Below, piece after piece: positions 19,263 to 29,321 of a stretch of 59,496 bases of DNA. The stretch is from positions 1-59,496 of the forward strand of contig CAKZKT010000003.1 in the NCBI GenBank assembly GCA_937124585.1. The letters are read 5' to 3'. The stretch comes from an uncultured Anaerolineae bacterium (GTDB taxonomy: Bacteria; Chloroflexota; Anaerolineae; CG2-30-64-16). Position 1 is the first letter of the stretch. Every line of letters starts with the position of its first letter. Both the position numbers and the translations under genes were made by a program. The notes beneath the pieces were generated by a model. It worked only from the letters and a program-made list of their open reading frames with translations, was not told where the DNA came from and searched no databases.

Positions 19263-20276
19263 TCAGGGCAGGCGATTGAACCACAGCAGGGAAAGCGCGC
19301 CTGCGGCCAGGGAGAGCAGCGCGGCCGCGGCGGTGAAGAGCGCCGTGATCTCGGTCGCTGTCTTTCGGAAAACCAGCTGCGTGCTCAGGTTCTCGTAGAT
19401 GGAGCGCAGGTCTGATTCAGTCGAAGCGTTGAAGTAGGCGCCGTCGGTTGCCTGCGCGATGGCCTTCAGGGTTTCCTCGTCCAGGCGCACGCGCATGGCC
19501 CGGCCGGCGGTGCGCAGGATTGTCCCCTCCACGCTGCCCACGCCGACCGTATAGACCCGCACGCCGCGCGCGGCCACCTGTTCGACTACCTCCAGCGGTC
19601 GCGGCCCGCGGTTGCTTTCGCCATCGGTGAGGAGGACGATGAGCGCCGGCTCGTAGACTCCTCTGGGCAGCGGGGTGGGCGTCGGGGTAGGCGTCGGCTG
19701 ATTGGGCGCCAGGGGGGCCGAGCCTTCGATGCCGGCCTCCTCGAACAGCGCGTCGAGCGAGGTGAGCAGCGCGCTGCCGATGGCGGTGCCGCGCTGGGGC
19801 GTCAGCCGGTTGATCGCTGCGAGCACGGCCTCTTTGTCGGTGGTCGGCGCCTGCACGAGGAAGGCGTTGTCGCTGAACGAGACCACGCCCAGCTTGACGC
19901 CCGGCGGTTGTTTTTCCACAAACGCGCGGGCGGCTGCTTTCGCGGCCGTCAGCCGATCGGGCTTGAGATCATCGGCCCGCATACTGCCCGACACATCTAT
20001 CGTCAGGATGACTGTGCCCTCCTGGCTGGGAAGCGTCACGACCGAGGTGGGGCGTGCCAGGGCGAACAGCATCGCGGCCAGGCCCAGCAAGAAGAGCGCG
20101 GCGGGCAGATGGCGCCGCCAGCCCGGCCCACGGCCCAATGCCTCGCGCACCAGCGAGAGGCTGGCATAGCGCAGCGCGTAGCGTTGCCGTCTGCGCTGCG
20201 CCAAAACGTAGAGTGCAATCAGCACAGGTACCAGGAACAGACCCCATAACATCACAGGCCACTGAAATTCCATCAT
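19263..20276 (-). CDS. VWA-domain membrane protein (BatA-like)
   Basis: 337-aa protein. It has an N-terminal TM (about 8-26), a second TM (about 57-75), then a von Willebrand A domain with an intact MIDAS (DVSGSM: Asp94, Ser96, Ser98, plus TDGESN). A C-terminal TM at about 310-333 follows. The TM-TM-VWA-TM layout is that of BatA/BatB proteins encoded with MoxR and DUF58 proteins in aerotolerance-type operons. A Pro/Thr stretch (PTPTPTPTPLPRG) interrupts the VWA domain. It is the last gene of the protease-MoxR-DUF58-VWA operon. ATG 20276 or 20273 may be used. Confidence 0.9.
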   Translation of the reverse strand: MMEFQWPVMLWGLFLVPVLIALYVLAQRRRQRYALRYASLSLVREALGRGPGWRRHLPAALFLLGLAAMLFALARPTSVVTLPSQEGTVILTIDVSGSMRADDLKPDRLTAAKAAARAFVEKQPPGVKLGVVSFSDNAFLVQAPTTDKEAVLAAINRLTPQRGTAIGSALLTSLDALFEEAGIEGSAPLAPNQPTPTPTPTPLPRGVYEPALIVLLTDGESNRGPRPLEVVEQVAARGVRVYTVGVGSVEGTILRTAGRAMRVRLDEETLKAIAQATDGAYFNASTESDLRSIYENLSTQLVFRKTATEITALFTAAAALLSLAAGALSLLWFNRLP

Positions 20277-20317
20277 CGCCCCCTGCTATCTACACACCAC
20301 GCGAGACCTCTCCATGA

Positions 20318-21245
20318 TCATTTGTGTTTTAGCCGCTGTTTTCGCTGCCCGGCAAATGTCACGATGGCCCGTACCAGATCGTCCTCGGTCGAAAGCGAGA
20401 GCATATCCACGCCGGCGCGGCGAAACGTCGTGGTCAGCGCCTGCTGGCGGCGCTGTGCGGCTTCGGCGAAACGTTGGCGGAAACGGCGGTCATGGGTATC
20501 CACCAGCAACTGCTCGCCGGTCTCGGCATCCTGCATCACCACGATGCCGATGTCCGGCAATTCGACCTCGCGCGGATCCCACAGTCGCACCGCCAGCGTC
20601 TCGTGACGCCGGTTGAGGAGGGCCAACGGCTTTTCCCAACCGGGCGCGCTGATGAAATCGGAGATGATGAAGACCAGCGAACGTCGCCGGATCACCTGAT
20701 AGCCGGTCGCCAGCAGTGCAGTCAGGTCGGTGAACGGCGCGGCAGGCAGGCGCGGCTGACGCAGCAGATCGTTGATGAGCCGCAGCACGTGCATCCGCCC
20801 CCCGGACGGCGGGATCACCCGTTGGACCCGGCTGTCGTAGAGAATCGCGGCGACGCGATTGCCCCGCCGGGTGAGCAGCCGGGCCAGCACAGCCACGAAA
20901 TCCACCAGCCGATCGCGTTTCAGGCTGTTCACCGTCCCGAAATCCACCGAGGGGCTGAGGTCGAGCAGGAACCAGGCCGTGATCTCCCGGTCCTCGTGGT
21001 ACTGGCGCACGTACGGCGCATCGAGCCGCGCGGTGACGTTCCAGTCTATGTAGCGGATGTCGTCGCCGGGCTGATATTCACGCAGGTCGGCCAGATCGAG
21101 CCCGGCGCCGTAGAACAGGCTGCGATAGTCGCCCTGCAGGATGCCGTCGAGGCGTCGAATCACCTGCCACTCCAGCCGATGCAGGATGCGTTCCGGCGTC
21201 TCCGGCATGGGCCGGCCGCGCGGCGGCAGCGTGGTCGAGGCGGCT

Positions 21246-21271
<26 letters not shown>
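20318..21271 (-). CDS. DUF58 domain protein (soluble)
   Basis: 317-aa DUF58 protein without membrane helices, the form usually found between MoxR and Bat genes. Its hallmarks are LADLREYQPGDDIRYIDWNVTAR (seen at about residues 60-82) and the VWA-like core with LLDLSPSVDFG. It overlaps the 3' end of the MoxR gene by 26 bases and is followed 41 bases later by the VWA gene. The overlap and lack of a clear ribosome site suggest translational coupling; an internal ATG at 21208 is an alternative start. Confidence 0.9.
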
Positions 21272-22259
<988 letters not shown>

Positions 22260-22294
22260 ATCTCCTCTGACTTCGACCTGTGACGTTGCACGTT

Positions 22295-23302
22295 TCAATA
22301 TGGCGGCGAGCCGGCAGCGGATGCCGCCACATCAATCGGGACGGCAAAGCCGATGCCGATGAACACGCTCTGGTCCGTTGGGTTGGCCAGGGCGGTGACG
22401 ATGCCAACGACCTCGCCGTCGCGGTTCAGCAACGGGCCGCCGGAATTGCCCGGGTTCACGGCCGCGTCGAACTGGATCAATCCGTCCACGGGTTCCGCGG
22501 TGTTGGGCAATTTGAAGCTGCGATTGAGGCCGGAGATCACGCCGGCAGTGAGGGTGTGGCGGAGGCCGAACGGATTGCCGACCACGATCGCCTCATCGCC
22601 GACCTGCAGGGTGGCCGGGCTGCCCAGGATAGCCGGGATGAGCAGCGCCGGCGGGGTCAGCGCCTGGAGCACGGCGATGTCTTTGTCGCCGAGCTTGCCG
22701 ACGAGGCGTGCTGGCGAGATCGTGCCATCGGCAAACATGACCTCGATCTCGGCGGCATCCTGGACGACGTGCAGGCTGGTGAGGATGTTGCCCATCTCGT
22801 CGAGCACCACGCCAGAGCCGCTGCCGGCGTCCGGCGTGTCTTCCTGCCCGCCCTTCACGCGAATGTACACGACCGACGGTGCGATGGCCTCGTAGACGCG
22901 AGCGGCGAAGGAGGCCGGTGGCGTGGCTGAGGCCATGGCTTGGGCAACCAGTTGTTTTACCTCGCGTTCGGTGATGGCGGGTTGGGCAGGGCGAAGTTGC
23001 ATGACAAAGAGGATGGCGAGCAGGGTCAGGCCGGCGCCCAGGCCGAGGCCGGCCAGATGGACTCGCTGCGGCCGGAATCGGCGCAGTCTCGTGCGCCATG
23101 TTGGCGGCGGGCTGACGGCCGGCGGCGCGGGCGGGCGCTCTGGCACGGCCAGGCGCGGCCGCGACATCAGCCCGCGCCGCGGCGGTCGCGCCGGTCCCGA
23201 CGTCAACGCGCCGCGCGGCGATAGCAACGGGCCGGGCTGTGGTCGGCCCGCCGACATCGGTGGAGGCGACTTATCGGGCTGTCGGCGAAGTATTTTAAAC
23301 AT
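22295..23302 (-). CDS. Membrane-anchored HtrA/DegS-like serine protease without PDZ
   Basis: 335-aa trypsin-like protease. A Pro/Arg-rich cytoplasmic N-terminus of about 80 aa precedes one TM (82-101). The S1 protease domain has the full triad His178 (ILTSLHVV), Asp208 (GDKDIAVL) and Ser287 (NPGNSGGP). The sequence ends just after the protease fold, so no PDZ domain is present, unlike DegS/HtrA. It would act outside the membrane. It is the first gene of the MoxR-DUF58-VWA operon, suggesting that the four act in one envelope quality-control process (inference). A GATAAT box ends 5 bases before the ATG, so the mRNA may be leaderless. Confidence 0.9.
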   Translation of the reverse strand: MFKILRRQPDKSPPPMSAGRPQPGPLLSPRGALTSGPARPPRRGLMSRPRLAVPERPPAPPAVSPPPTWRTRLRRFRPQRVHLAGLGLGAGLTLLAILFVMQLRPAQPAITEREVKQLVAQAMASATPPASFAARVYEAIAPSVVYIRVKGGQEDTPDAGSGSGVVLDEMGNILTSLHVVQDAAEIEVMFADGTISPARLVGKLGDKDIAVLQALTPPALLIPAILGSPATLQVGDEAIVVGNPFGLRHTLTAGVISGLNRSFKLPNTAEPVDGLIQFDAAVNPGNSGGPLLNRDGEVVGIVTALANPTDQSVFIGIGFAVPIDVAASAAGSPPY

Positions 23303-23307
23303 GGGAC

Positions 23308-23313
23308 ATTATC
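23308..23313 (-). promoter_or_regulatory. -10 box just before the protease ATG
   Basis: GATAAT on the minus strand ends 5 bases upstream of ATG 23302, so transcription would begin at or next to the start codon. The -35 region is weak (TGCAGG-like). Confidence 0.4.
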
Positions 23314-23394
23314 CTGTCCTCGATGTGCTGCCTGCATGTAGGATAATAACATTTCTGGCCAAAAGTCGGTATGAAATCACCCACTTGCATCACT

Positions 23395-23423
23395 TTGCGA
23401 GGCTGGTCAATTTGTGATAACAT
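23395..23423 (+). promoter_or_regulatory. Promoter of UMF1 transporter gene
   Basis: TTGCGA (23395-23400), 17 bp, then TAACAT (23418-23423). It is divergent from the protease operon and about 40 bases upstream of the start codon. Confidence 0.5.
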
Positions 23424-23465
23424 GCAAAATGATTTTGTGCTCAGATCGGAGAGGAAACCTGCTTC

Positions 23466-24998
23466 ATGACTGCAACTGCTGGGGCGACTGCGGTCGCCCG
23501 ACCTCTCGTCAACGACCGTCGCGAAATCGTTGGCTGGGCGATGTATGATTGGGCCAATAGCGCCTTCAGCACCACCGTTGTGGCGGTGTTCCTCGGCCCA
23601 TTTCTCACCGCCATCACCAAAGCCGCCGCGGATGCCCAGGGCCTAGTGTATCTGTTCGGCACGCCGATCCGCTACGATTCTTTCTTCGCCTACTGCATCT
23701 CGGCCTCGGTGCTCCTCCAGGTCACGTTTCTGCCGATTCTCGGCGCGCTGGCCGATTATTCGCACCTGCGCAAGCAGCTGATGCAGTTTTTCTGCGTGAT
23801 CGGTGCGACCGCCACTATCGGGATGTTCGCGTTGCGCCCTGGCCTGCATTGGTTGGGGGGCGGCCTTTTCCTGATCGCCAATCTTGCTTTCGGCGCCAGC
23901 ATCGTCTTTTACAATTCCTATCTGCCCAACATCGCCAGTCCGGACCAGCGCGATCGGGTATCGTCGTTCGGCTGGGCAATGGGCTACCTGGGCGGCGGGC
24001 TGCTCCTGCTGCTCAACCTGGTGCTGTATCTCTTCGCCGATACGCTGGGCCTGGGCACGGACACGGTCGCCCGCATCAGCCTGGCGTCGGCGGGCGCCTG
24101 GTGGCTGGGCTTTTCGTTCATCACCTTCGCCACGTTGCGCCAGCGCCACGCAGTGCAGCCCCTGCCCCCTGGCGAGACCTACCTCTCGATCGGTTTCACC
24201 CAGCTCAGCCGGCTCATGGACGCGCCGACGTCTCTGGTCACGGCGCTGATGTTGCTGCCGCTGGCCATTCCGGTTTTCTTCGTGCTCGGCCTGCCGCTGC
24301 CCGTGATCCTAGCGCCGGCTCTGGGGCCTCTGTCCGTGCTCGCCATTTTTATTGTGCGCAAGGCTCGTACACTGCCCGAAGCGATGAAATTTCTGGTGGC
24401 CTATCTGTTCTATAACGATGGCGTGCAGACTGTCATCGCAGTTTCGGCCATTTTTGCGGCCAACGAGCTTCAGATGTCCTCCACCAACCTGATCCTGGTG
24501 ATCCTGATGATCCAGTTCGTGGCGTTTATCGGCGCGCTGGGGTTCGGTCGGCTGGCGGGCCGCTTTGGTGCCAAGCGGGCCATCCTCGGTTCGCTGGTCA
24601 TCTGGAGCGCGGTGACCATTTATGCCTACGGCGGCCTGCAGAGCACGGCCCAGGTGCTGGGCATGGAGCAGCGTCAGCTCGAATTCTGGCTGTTGGGCGC
24701 CGTGATCGCCCTGGTGCTGGGCGGAAGCCAGGCTCTCAGCCGCAGCCTCTTCGCGCAGATGATCCCGGCAGATCAGGAAGCGGAGTTTTACAGCTTCTAT
24801 GAGGTCAGCGAGCGCGGCACGTCGTGGCTGGGGACGTTTATCTTCGGCCTGGTCAATCAGCTCTTCGGCAGCCTGCGGATGGGCATCTTGTCGCTCATCG
24901 TCTTCTTTGTCGTCGGCCTGATCCTGCTGCCGATGGTGAACGTGCCGAAAGCGATCGCCGAGGCGCGCAGAACGTCGGCAAAAGCCGAGGAGAGTTGA
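23466..24998 (+). CDS. UMF1/Atg22-family MFS transporter
   Basis: 510-aa multi-spanning protein with the UMF1 signature GWAMYDWANSAFSTTV at residues 23-38, followed by about 12 hydrophobic segments. In eukaryotes the related Atg22 exports amino acids from vacuoles; bacterial members are uncharacterised permeases. GGAGAGGA precedes the ATG. It is a single-gene unit with its own promoter, divergent from the protease operon. The substrate is unknown. Confidence 0.9.
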   Translation: MTATAGATAVARPLVNDRREIVGWAMYDWANSAFSTTVVAVFLGPFLTAITKAAADAQGLVYLFGTPIRYDSFFAYCISASVLLQVTFLPILGALADYSHLRKQLMQFFCVIGATATIGMFALRPGLHWLGGGLFLIANLAFGASIVFYNSYLPNIASPDQRDRVSSFGWAMGYLGGGLLLLLNLVLYLFADTLGLGTDTVARISLASAGAWWLGFSFITFATLRQRHAVQPLPPGETYLSIGFTQLSRLMDAPTSLVTALMLLPLAIPVFFVLGLPLPVILAPALGPLSVLAIFIVRKARTLPEAMKFLVAYLFYNDGVQTVIAVSAIFAANELQMSSTNLILVILMIQFVAFIGALGFGRLAGRFGAKRAILGSLVIWSAVTIYAYGGLQSTAQVLGMEQRQLEFWLLGAVIALVLGGSQALSRSLFAQMIPADQEAEFYSFYEVSERGTSWLGTFIFGLVNQLFGSLRMGILSLIVFFVVGLILLPMVNVPKAIAEARRTSAKAEES

Positions 24999-25047
24999 AG
25001 GCTGTAGCACGGGTATAGCGTTCACGTACGTCCGCTGTCGCGAGGCC

Positions 25048-25076
25048 GCGCAGGCACTCTGGAAGATGCCCGGCAC
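25048..25076. repeat. Degenerate palindromic repeat
   Basis: GCAGGCACTCTGGAAGATGCCCGGCAC-type copy of the palindrome family with several arm mismatches, in the 129-bp gap between the UMF1 gene and the sulfatase-fold gene. Nothing else is seen in that gap. Confidence 0.7.
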
Positions 25077-25127
25077 GTCTGGCAGCGATTTTCTGGACAA
25101 AAAACTTCACACATTCGGAGGTCACTC

Positions 25128-26537
25128 ATGCCCCCTCGAAGGCGAAAATTGCCAAACATCCTGCTCTTCGGCATTGATTCGTTGCGCGCCGACCACATGA
25201 GCTGCTATGGCTATGGCCGGCTGACCACACCGCATCTGGATCGCATCGCGCAGGAGGGTACGCTCTTCGAGCGCTACTACAGTCCGCATATTCCCACGAC
25301 CAGCGGCTACGCCAACATGCTGACCGGCATGGACGTGTTCAGCACGCAGGTCGTGGCGTTGCGCCACAAAGGCCCGATGCGCGCGGAGGTGAAGACGCTG
25401 CCCGAGATCCTGCGCGAGTACGGATATACGAGCACTTGCGTGGGCTTCCGCGGCAATGCCGCTTCGCGCGGCTTCGACACCTACATTGACTACGACTCGG
25501 GCTGGAAGACATGGGAAGAAGGCCGAATGCCGAAGGCCGATAATCTCAATCAGGTGACCATCCCCGAGCTCGATCGGCTGCACAAGCAGAAACAGCCCTG
25601 GCTCCTTTTCCTGCGTCACCTCGATCCGCATTCGCCCTACTTGCCGCCCGCACCGTTCGAGCGCATGTTCTACGGCGGCAACGAGTGCGACCCGAAGAAC
25701 AAATCGCTGGAGGGGATGAAGAGTTTCAAGCCGTTTCGGGACTACCTGTTGAGCTGGATGCCTCCCGGCATCACCGACAAGGAGTATGTCATCGCGCAGT
25801 ATGATGGCGAGATCGCCTACATGGACGCGGCCATACGCGCCCTCTTCACCAGCCTGGAAGCGAAGGGGACCCTCGACGAGACGCTGATCGTGATCACGTC
25901 GGACCACGGCGAGACCCTCGACGAGCACGATTGTTATTTCGACCATCACGGCCTCTACGATTGCACGCTGCACGTTCCGCTCATCATCCGCTATCCCGGC
26001 TACATCCCGGCTGGTCGTCGTGTGGCGGGCTACGCGCAGCATTACGATCTGGTGCCGACGCTCCTCGACCTGGTCGGCATAGACAGTGGCATCGCGTTCG
26101 ACGGCCACAGCCTGCTGCCGATGGTGCGCGGAGAAGTCGCCTCGCACCGCGCCGAGTTCTACATCACCGAGTGCACGTGGATGCGCAAGCACGGCTGGCG
26201 CACACCGCATTGGAAGCTGATCGAGGCGCTGGAACCCGATTTCCACTTCAAGCCGGCGCTGGAGCTGTACAACCTGGTCGAAGACCCGGAGGAGAACCAC
26301 AACCTGGCGGAGGCCGAGCCTGAAATGGCGGCCCGCCTGAAAGCACGCATGGACGCGTGGATCGCCCGTCGCGAGGCCGAGACCGGTCTGCCCAATCCCA
26401 TCACGACCCAGGGCGACTGGCACGGCCATGCCGGGGTCGGCGCGTTCACATCCTCGCAGCAGGCCTACGACACCCTGTACATCGGCCACCCCCGCCAGGC
26501 GCAGCAGCTTCAGGCGAAGGCGAAGGGCGAGCGGTGA
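25128..26537 (+). CDS. Sulfatase-fold (alkaline phosphatase superfamily) hydrolase
   Basis: 469-aa enzyme with sulfatase-fold landmarks. These are FGIDSLRADHMSCYGYG (metal ligand Asp17), the nucleophile loop, TSDHGETLDEH (second metal site) and HVPLIIRYPG. In sulfatases the loop reads C/S-x-P-x-R, whose Cys/Ser becomes formylglycine. Here the aligned residues are T57-T-S-G-Y, so both the Cys/Ser and the Arg are missing. A Thr nucleophile is found in phosphodiesterase or phospho-transferase members of the superfamily, so sulfatase activity is unlikely. GGAGGT precedes the ATG. No signal peptide is present, so it is cytoplasmic. It is followed after 22 bases by a URO-D family gene. Confidence 0.85.
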   Translation: MPPRRRKLPNILLFGIDSLRADHMSCYGYGRLTTPHLDRIAQEGTLFERYYSPHIPTTSGYANMLTGMDVFSTQVVALRHKGPMRAEVKTLPEILREYGYTSTCVGFRGNAASRGFDTYIDYDSGWKTWEEGRMPKADNLNQVTIPELDRLHKQKQPWLLFLRHLDPHSPYLPPAPFERMFYGGNECDPKNKSLEGMKSFKPFRDYLLSWMPPGITDKEYVIAQYDGEIAYMDAAIRALFTSLEAKGTLDETLIVITSDHGETLDEHDCYFDHHGLYDCTLHVPLIIRYPGYIPAGRRVAGYAQHYDLVPTLLDLVGIDSGIAFDGHSLLPMVRGEVASHRAEFYITECTWMRKHGWRTPHWKLIEALEPDFHFKPALELYNLVEDPEENHNLAEAEPEMAARLKARMDAWIARREAETGLPNPITTQGDWHGHAGVGAFTSSQQAYDTLYIGHPRQAQQLQAKAKGER

Positions 26538-26559
26538 GGCGTGTCGCGTGAAGCGCCCC

Positions 26560-27621
26560 ATGACTTCCAAAGAACGGGTGTTGTCCGCATTCGCGCGGCA
26601 AGAACCCGATCGCGTGCCGATCAACTATCTGGCGAATCCGGGCATTGATCGTCGGCTGAAGGCGCATTTCGGCCTGGCCGCCGACGACGATGAGGGTCTG
26701 CGTCGGGCGTTGGGCGTGGACTTTCGCAGCGTGTTCCCTCGCTACGTCGGGCCGAAATTGCACGCCGATGTGCCCGGCCGCCAGGTGGACAATTGGGGCA
26801 TTCACCGTCGCTGGATCGAACACGAGTCGGGCGGCTACTGGGACTACTGCGACTTTCCTCTGGAGCACGCCACCGTAGAAGAAGTAGCCGCCTGGCCGCT
26901 GCCCGATCCCGACGACTACGACTATTCGGAAATTCCCGATCTCTGTCGGCGCTTCGGCCAGTATGCCATCAACGGCTCAGGCGGCTATGGGGACATCATC
27001 AACGGCAATGGCATGTTGCGCACCATGCAGCAGACGCTCATTGATCTGGTTACTGATGATCCGGCCGGCCTGCTTCTGGCCGACCGCCGCATGAACATCC
27101 AGATCGAGATCTGCGCCCGCATTCTGGAAGCGGCCCGAGGCGGCGTGGATTTCATCTGGCTGGGCGAAGATCTGGGTACCCAGCGCGGCCCTACCATCAG
27201 CTTGAAGACGTTTCGCAAGCACATCCGGCCGCGTTATCAGAAGTACTGCGACCTGGCACGCGCGTACAACCTGCCGATCATGATGCACTGCTGCGGATCG
27301 AGCAGTTGGGCGTTCGATGACTTCATCGAGATGGGCATCACCGTCGTGGATACGTTGCAGCCAGAGGCCAAAGACATGGCGCCGGCCTATCTGAAAGCGC
27401 GTTATGGCGACCGTCTGGCATTCCACGGCTGCATCTCGACGGCCGGGCCGGTGGCCCACGGCACGGTCGAGGAGACAATCGCCTATTGTCGGGAGATCAT
27501 GGACATCATGATGCCGGGCGGCGGCTATTGTTTCGCACCGACGCACGCGCTCCAGGACAATTCGCCGACGGAAAACGTGGTCGCCATGTATGAATTTGCC
27601 CGTGAGTATGGCCGCTATTGA
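26560..27621 (+). CDS. URO-D family protein (possible Zn methyltransferase)
   Basis: About 353-aa TIM-barrel protein starting MTSKERVLSAFARQEPDRVP, the family-typical N-terminus. It contains MMHCCGSSSW at about residue 245 and AFHGCIST about 45 residues later. The His-x-Cys-Gly plus downstream Cys pattern resembles the zinc ligands of corrinoid methyltransferases of the MtaA/CmuA group, so methyl transfer is more plausible than porphyrin decarboxylation. No corrinoid protein gene is nearby. An upstream GTG at 26548 is an alternative start. It is co-directional with the sulfatase-fold gene. Confidence 0.82.
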   Translation: MTSKERVLSAFARQEPDRVPINYLANPGIDRRLKAHFGLAADDDEGLRRALGVDFRSVFPRYVGPKLHADVPGRQVDNWGIHRRWIEHESGGYWDYCDFPLEHATVEEVAAWPLPDPDDYDYSEIPDLCRRFGQYAINGSGGYGDIINGNGMLRTMQQTLIDLVTDDPAGLLLADRRMNIQIEICARILEAARGGVDFIWLGEDLGTQRGPTISLKTFRKHIRPRYQKYCDLARAYNLPIMMHCCGSSSWAFDDFIEMGITVVDTLQPEAKDMAPAYLKARYGDRLAFHGCISTAGPVAHGTVEETIAYCREIMDIMMPGGGYCFAPTHALQDNSPTENVVAMYEFAREYGRY

Positions 27622-27638
27622 CCCCAAAAGAGCACCCC

Positions 27639-27772
27639 ATGAACAACCGGGATCGCTTTCGCGCCACGCTGCGTTTTCGAGCGTGGATCATCAGACGCCG
27701 CCAGGGGTGTCGTTGGCGCAGTACCGCGACTACCTGGCCCTGATGTGGGAATACACCGAACGCGCGGTGTAG
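27639..27772 (+). pseudogene. Frameshifted remnant of a URO-D-like gene
   Basis: From ATG 27639 the sequence encodes MNNRDRFRATLRF, the classic beginning of URO-D family proteins. The frame then breaks, and the +1 frame continues with VDHQTPPGV and ends in LALMWEYTERAV and a stop at 27770. Adding one base near 27680 (GCG|GTGGAT) restores a continuous product of about 44 codons, far short of the 330-350 aa of the family. It is best read as a deleted and frameshifted relic between two intact relatives. The rest of the 27622-27845 gap has an 8-bp inverted repeat (27783-27790/27813-27820). Confidence 0.4.
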
Positions 27773-27845
27773 AGGTCGCAAACGTCAGGCCGCCCATGCC
27801 ATCGCGTTTGACGCCTGACGCACGACGAGATTATGGAGTTCCACC

Positions 27846-28046
27846 ATGAGCAACAGCCGCATTGCGCCGATCCGGCCCTCCATTGCCAGGTATCTGAAGC
27901 GGCAGATCGGCGGTTTTATCCGTGAATACGAGCGCGCGGTGAATGGCGAGGCTGAGCCGGCCGGGTCGCCGGAGCCGGAAAGACGGGCGGAGACTCCGCC
28001 GGCAGCAACACGCGACGAGGAGACCGATGGACAAGCGGGATCGTGA
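27846..28046 (+). CDS. Small hypothetical protein
   Basis: 66-aa ORF with GGAG seven bases before the ATG. The N-terminal half is basic and helical (RYLKRQIGGFIREYERAV); the C-terminal half is Pro/Glu/Ala-rich and likely disordered. It overlaps the next gene by 20 bases, and that gene's ribosome site lies within it. No family was recognised. It may be a coupled leader ORF for the URO-D family gene that follows. Confidence 0.45.
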   Translation: MSNSRIAPIRPSIARYLKRQIGGFIREYERAVNGEAEPAGSPEPERRAETPPAATRDEETDGQAGS

Positions 28047-29259
28047 AGTCCTCCGCGGCCTGGCAACTCGCTGGATGGAGCTGTCCAGCCTGCCCATCAT
28101 GGCTACGCGGCGCCGCCAGTGGACCGCGCTGAAGGATATGCACGCCGAGCGGCCGATGGTGCTCTTCGAGACCTGGACGCTCGAAAACTATGTGGCCGAG
28201 GACGAACTGCGCTGCCAGGATGCCGGGCTGCGCCGCATCGAAAAGGAGATGCGCGCTGTCATCCGTCAGGCCGAGGAGATCGGCGACGACTACGTGGTCG
28301 AGCCGTTTTTCCGCGTTTACTGGGATATCGAATGCTCCGACTTCGGCGTGCCGCTGCAGCCCGAACACGCGCAGGACATCGAGGGCGGCGACGTCGCCTA
28401 TCACTACAACTACCCGATCCGCACACCGGAGGATATCGCGCGCCTGAAGCCGCGCACCTTCCGCGTGGATCGGGAGAAGACCCGCCGCCGCGCGGAGCGC
28501 CTGGCCGACATCTTTGGCGACATCCTGCCGGTGGTGTTGCATGGCACCGGCGGCCTCTGGGCGGCCCTCACCCAGGACCTCTTCAAGCTGATCGGCAATG
28601 ACAATCTGCTGATCTGGACCTACGACGCGCCCGACGCGTTGCATCGGCTGATGGCCTATCTGCGCGATGATCGGCTGGCCTATTTCGGCTGGCTCGAACG
28701 CGAGGGGTTATTGGGGTTGAACAGCACCGGCTGGGAGCTAGCCGGTTCCGGCAGCCCGGGCTATATCAGCAGTTTGCCGCAACCCGACTATGCCGGCACG
28801 GCCCGCCTGCGCGACCTGTGGGCCTGGATGGAGTCGCAGGAGACGACGATGATCTCCCCGCGCATGTTCGGCCAGTTTTTCCTGCCCTACATGGCCGAGG
28901 TGAGCCGGCTGTTCGGTTTGATCTACTACGGCTGTTGCGAGCCTGTGCACGATCGCTGGGACAAAATCATCGCCGCGATCCCCAACATCCGGGCGGTCTC
29001 GGTCTCGCCGTGGTGCGACAAGCGCATCATCGCGGAGAAGTTGGGCCGCAACGTCGTCTTCTCGCGCAAACCCAAGCCCGCGCCGATCAGCGGCACCAGC
29101 CCGGACTGGGACGCGCTGCGCGAGGATCTGGACGAGACGCTGGCCGCCGCGCGCGATTGCAACCTGGAGATCATTTTCCGGGATGTGTATCGCATCCACG
29201 GCGACCGGCCGCGGCTGGCGCAATGGGTCCGCCTGGTGCGCTCGCGCATCGGAGAATGA
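28027..29259 (+). CDS. URO-D superfamily protein (long form)
   Basis: About 410-aa protein of the URO-D/methyltransferase superfamily, longer than its neighbours. MDKRDREVLRGLATRW is preceded by GAGGAG. The middle holds the barrel core (LHGTGGLWAALTQDLF), and the C-terminal half contains YYGCCEPVHDRWD and a conserved SVSPWCD, where relatives place metal-binding Cys. Such long forms are common as unassigned 'uroporphyrinogen decarboxylase' proteins. No tetrapyrrole gene is nearby; substrate unknown. The downstream 62-bp space to the convergent ppk gene holds GC-rich dyads only. Confidence 0.78.
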   Translation: MDKRDREVLRGLATRWMELSSLPIMATRRRQWTALKDMHAERPMVLFETWTLENYVAEDELRCQDAGLRRIEKEMRAVIRQAEEIGDDYVVEPFFRVYWDIECSDFGVPLQPEHAQDIEGGDVAYHYNYPIRTPEDIARLKPRTFRVDREKTRRRAERLADIFGDILPVVLHGTGGLWAALTQDLFKLIGNDNLLIWTYDAPDALHRLMAYLRDDRLAYFGWLEREGLLGLNSTGWELAGSGSPGYISSLPQPDYAGTARLRDLWAWMESQETTMISPRMFGQFFLPYMAEVSRLFGLIYYGCCEPVHDRWDKIIAAIPNIRAVSVSPWCDKRIIAEKLGRNVVFSRKPKPAPISGTSPDWDALREDLDETLAAARDCNLEIIFRDVYRIHGDRPRLAQWVRLVRSRIGE

Positions 29260-29321
29260 CGCACAGAACGCCCCGGCTCTGACCGGTCTCCGCCCGGGCC
29301 GGTGCCGGGGCCCGGTTCGCC

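Noticed and set aside
25128-26537. Canonical formylglycine sulfatase
   Set aside because: The C/S-x-P-x-R motif is absent at the aligned position (T-T-S-G-Y).
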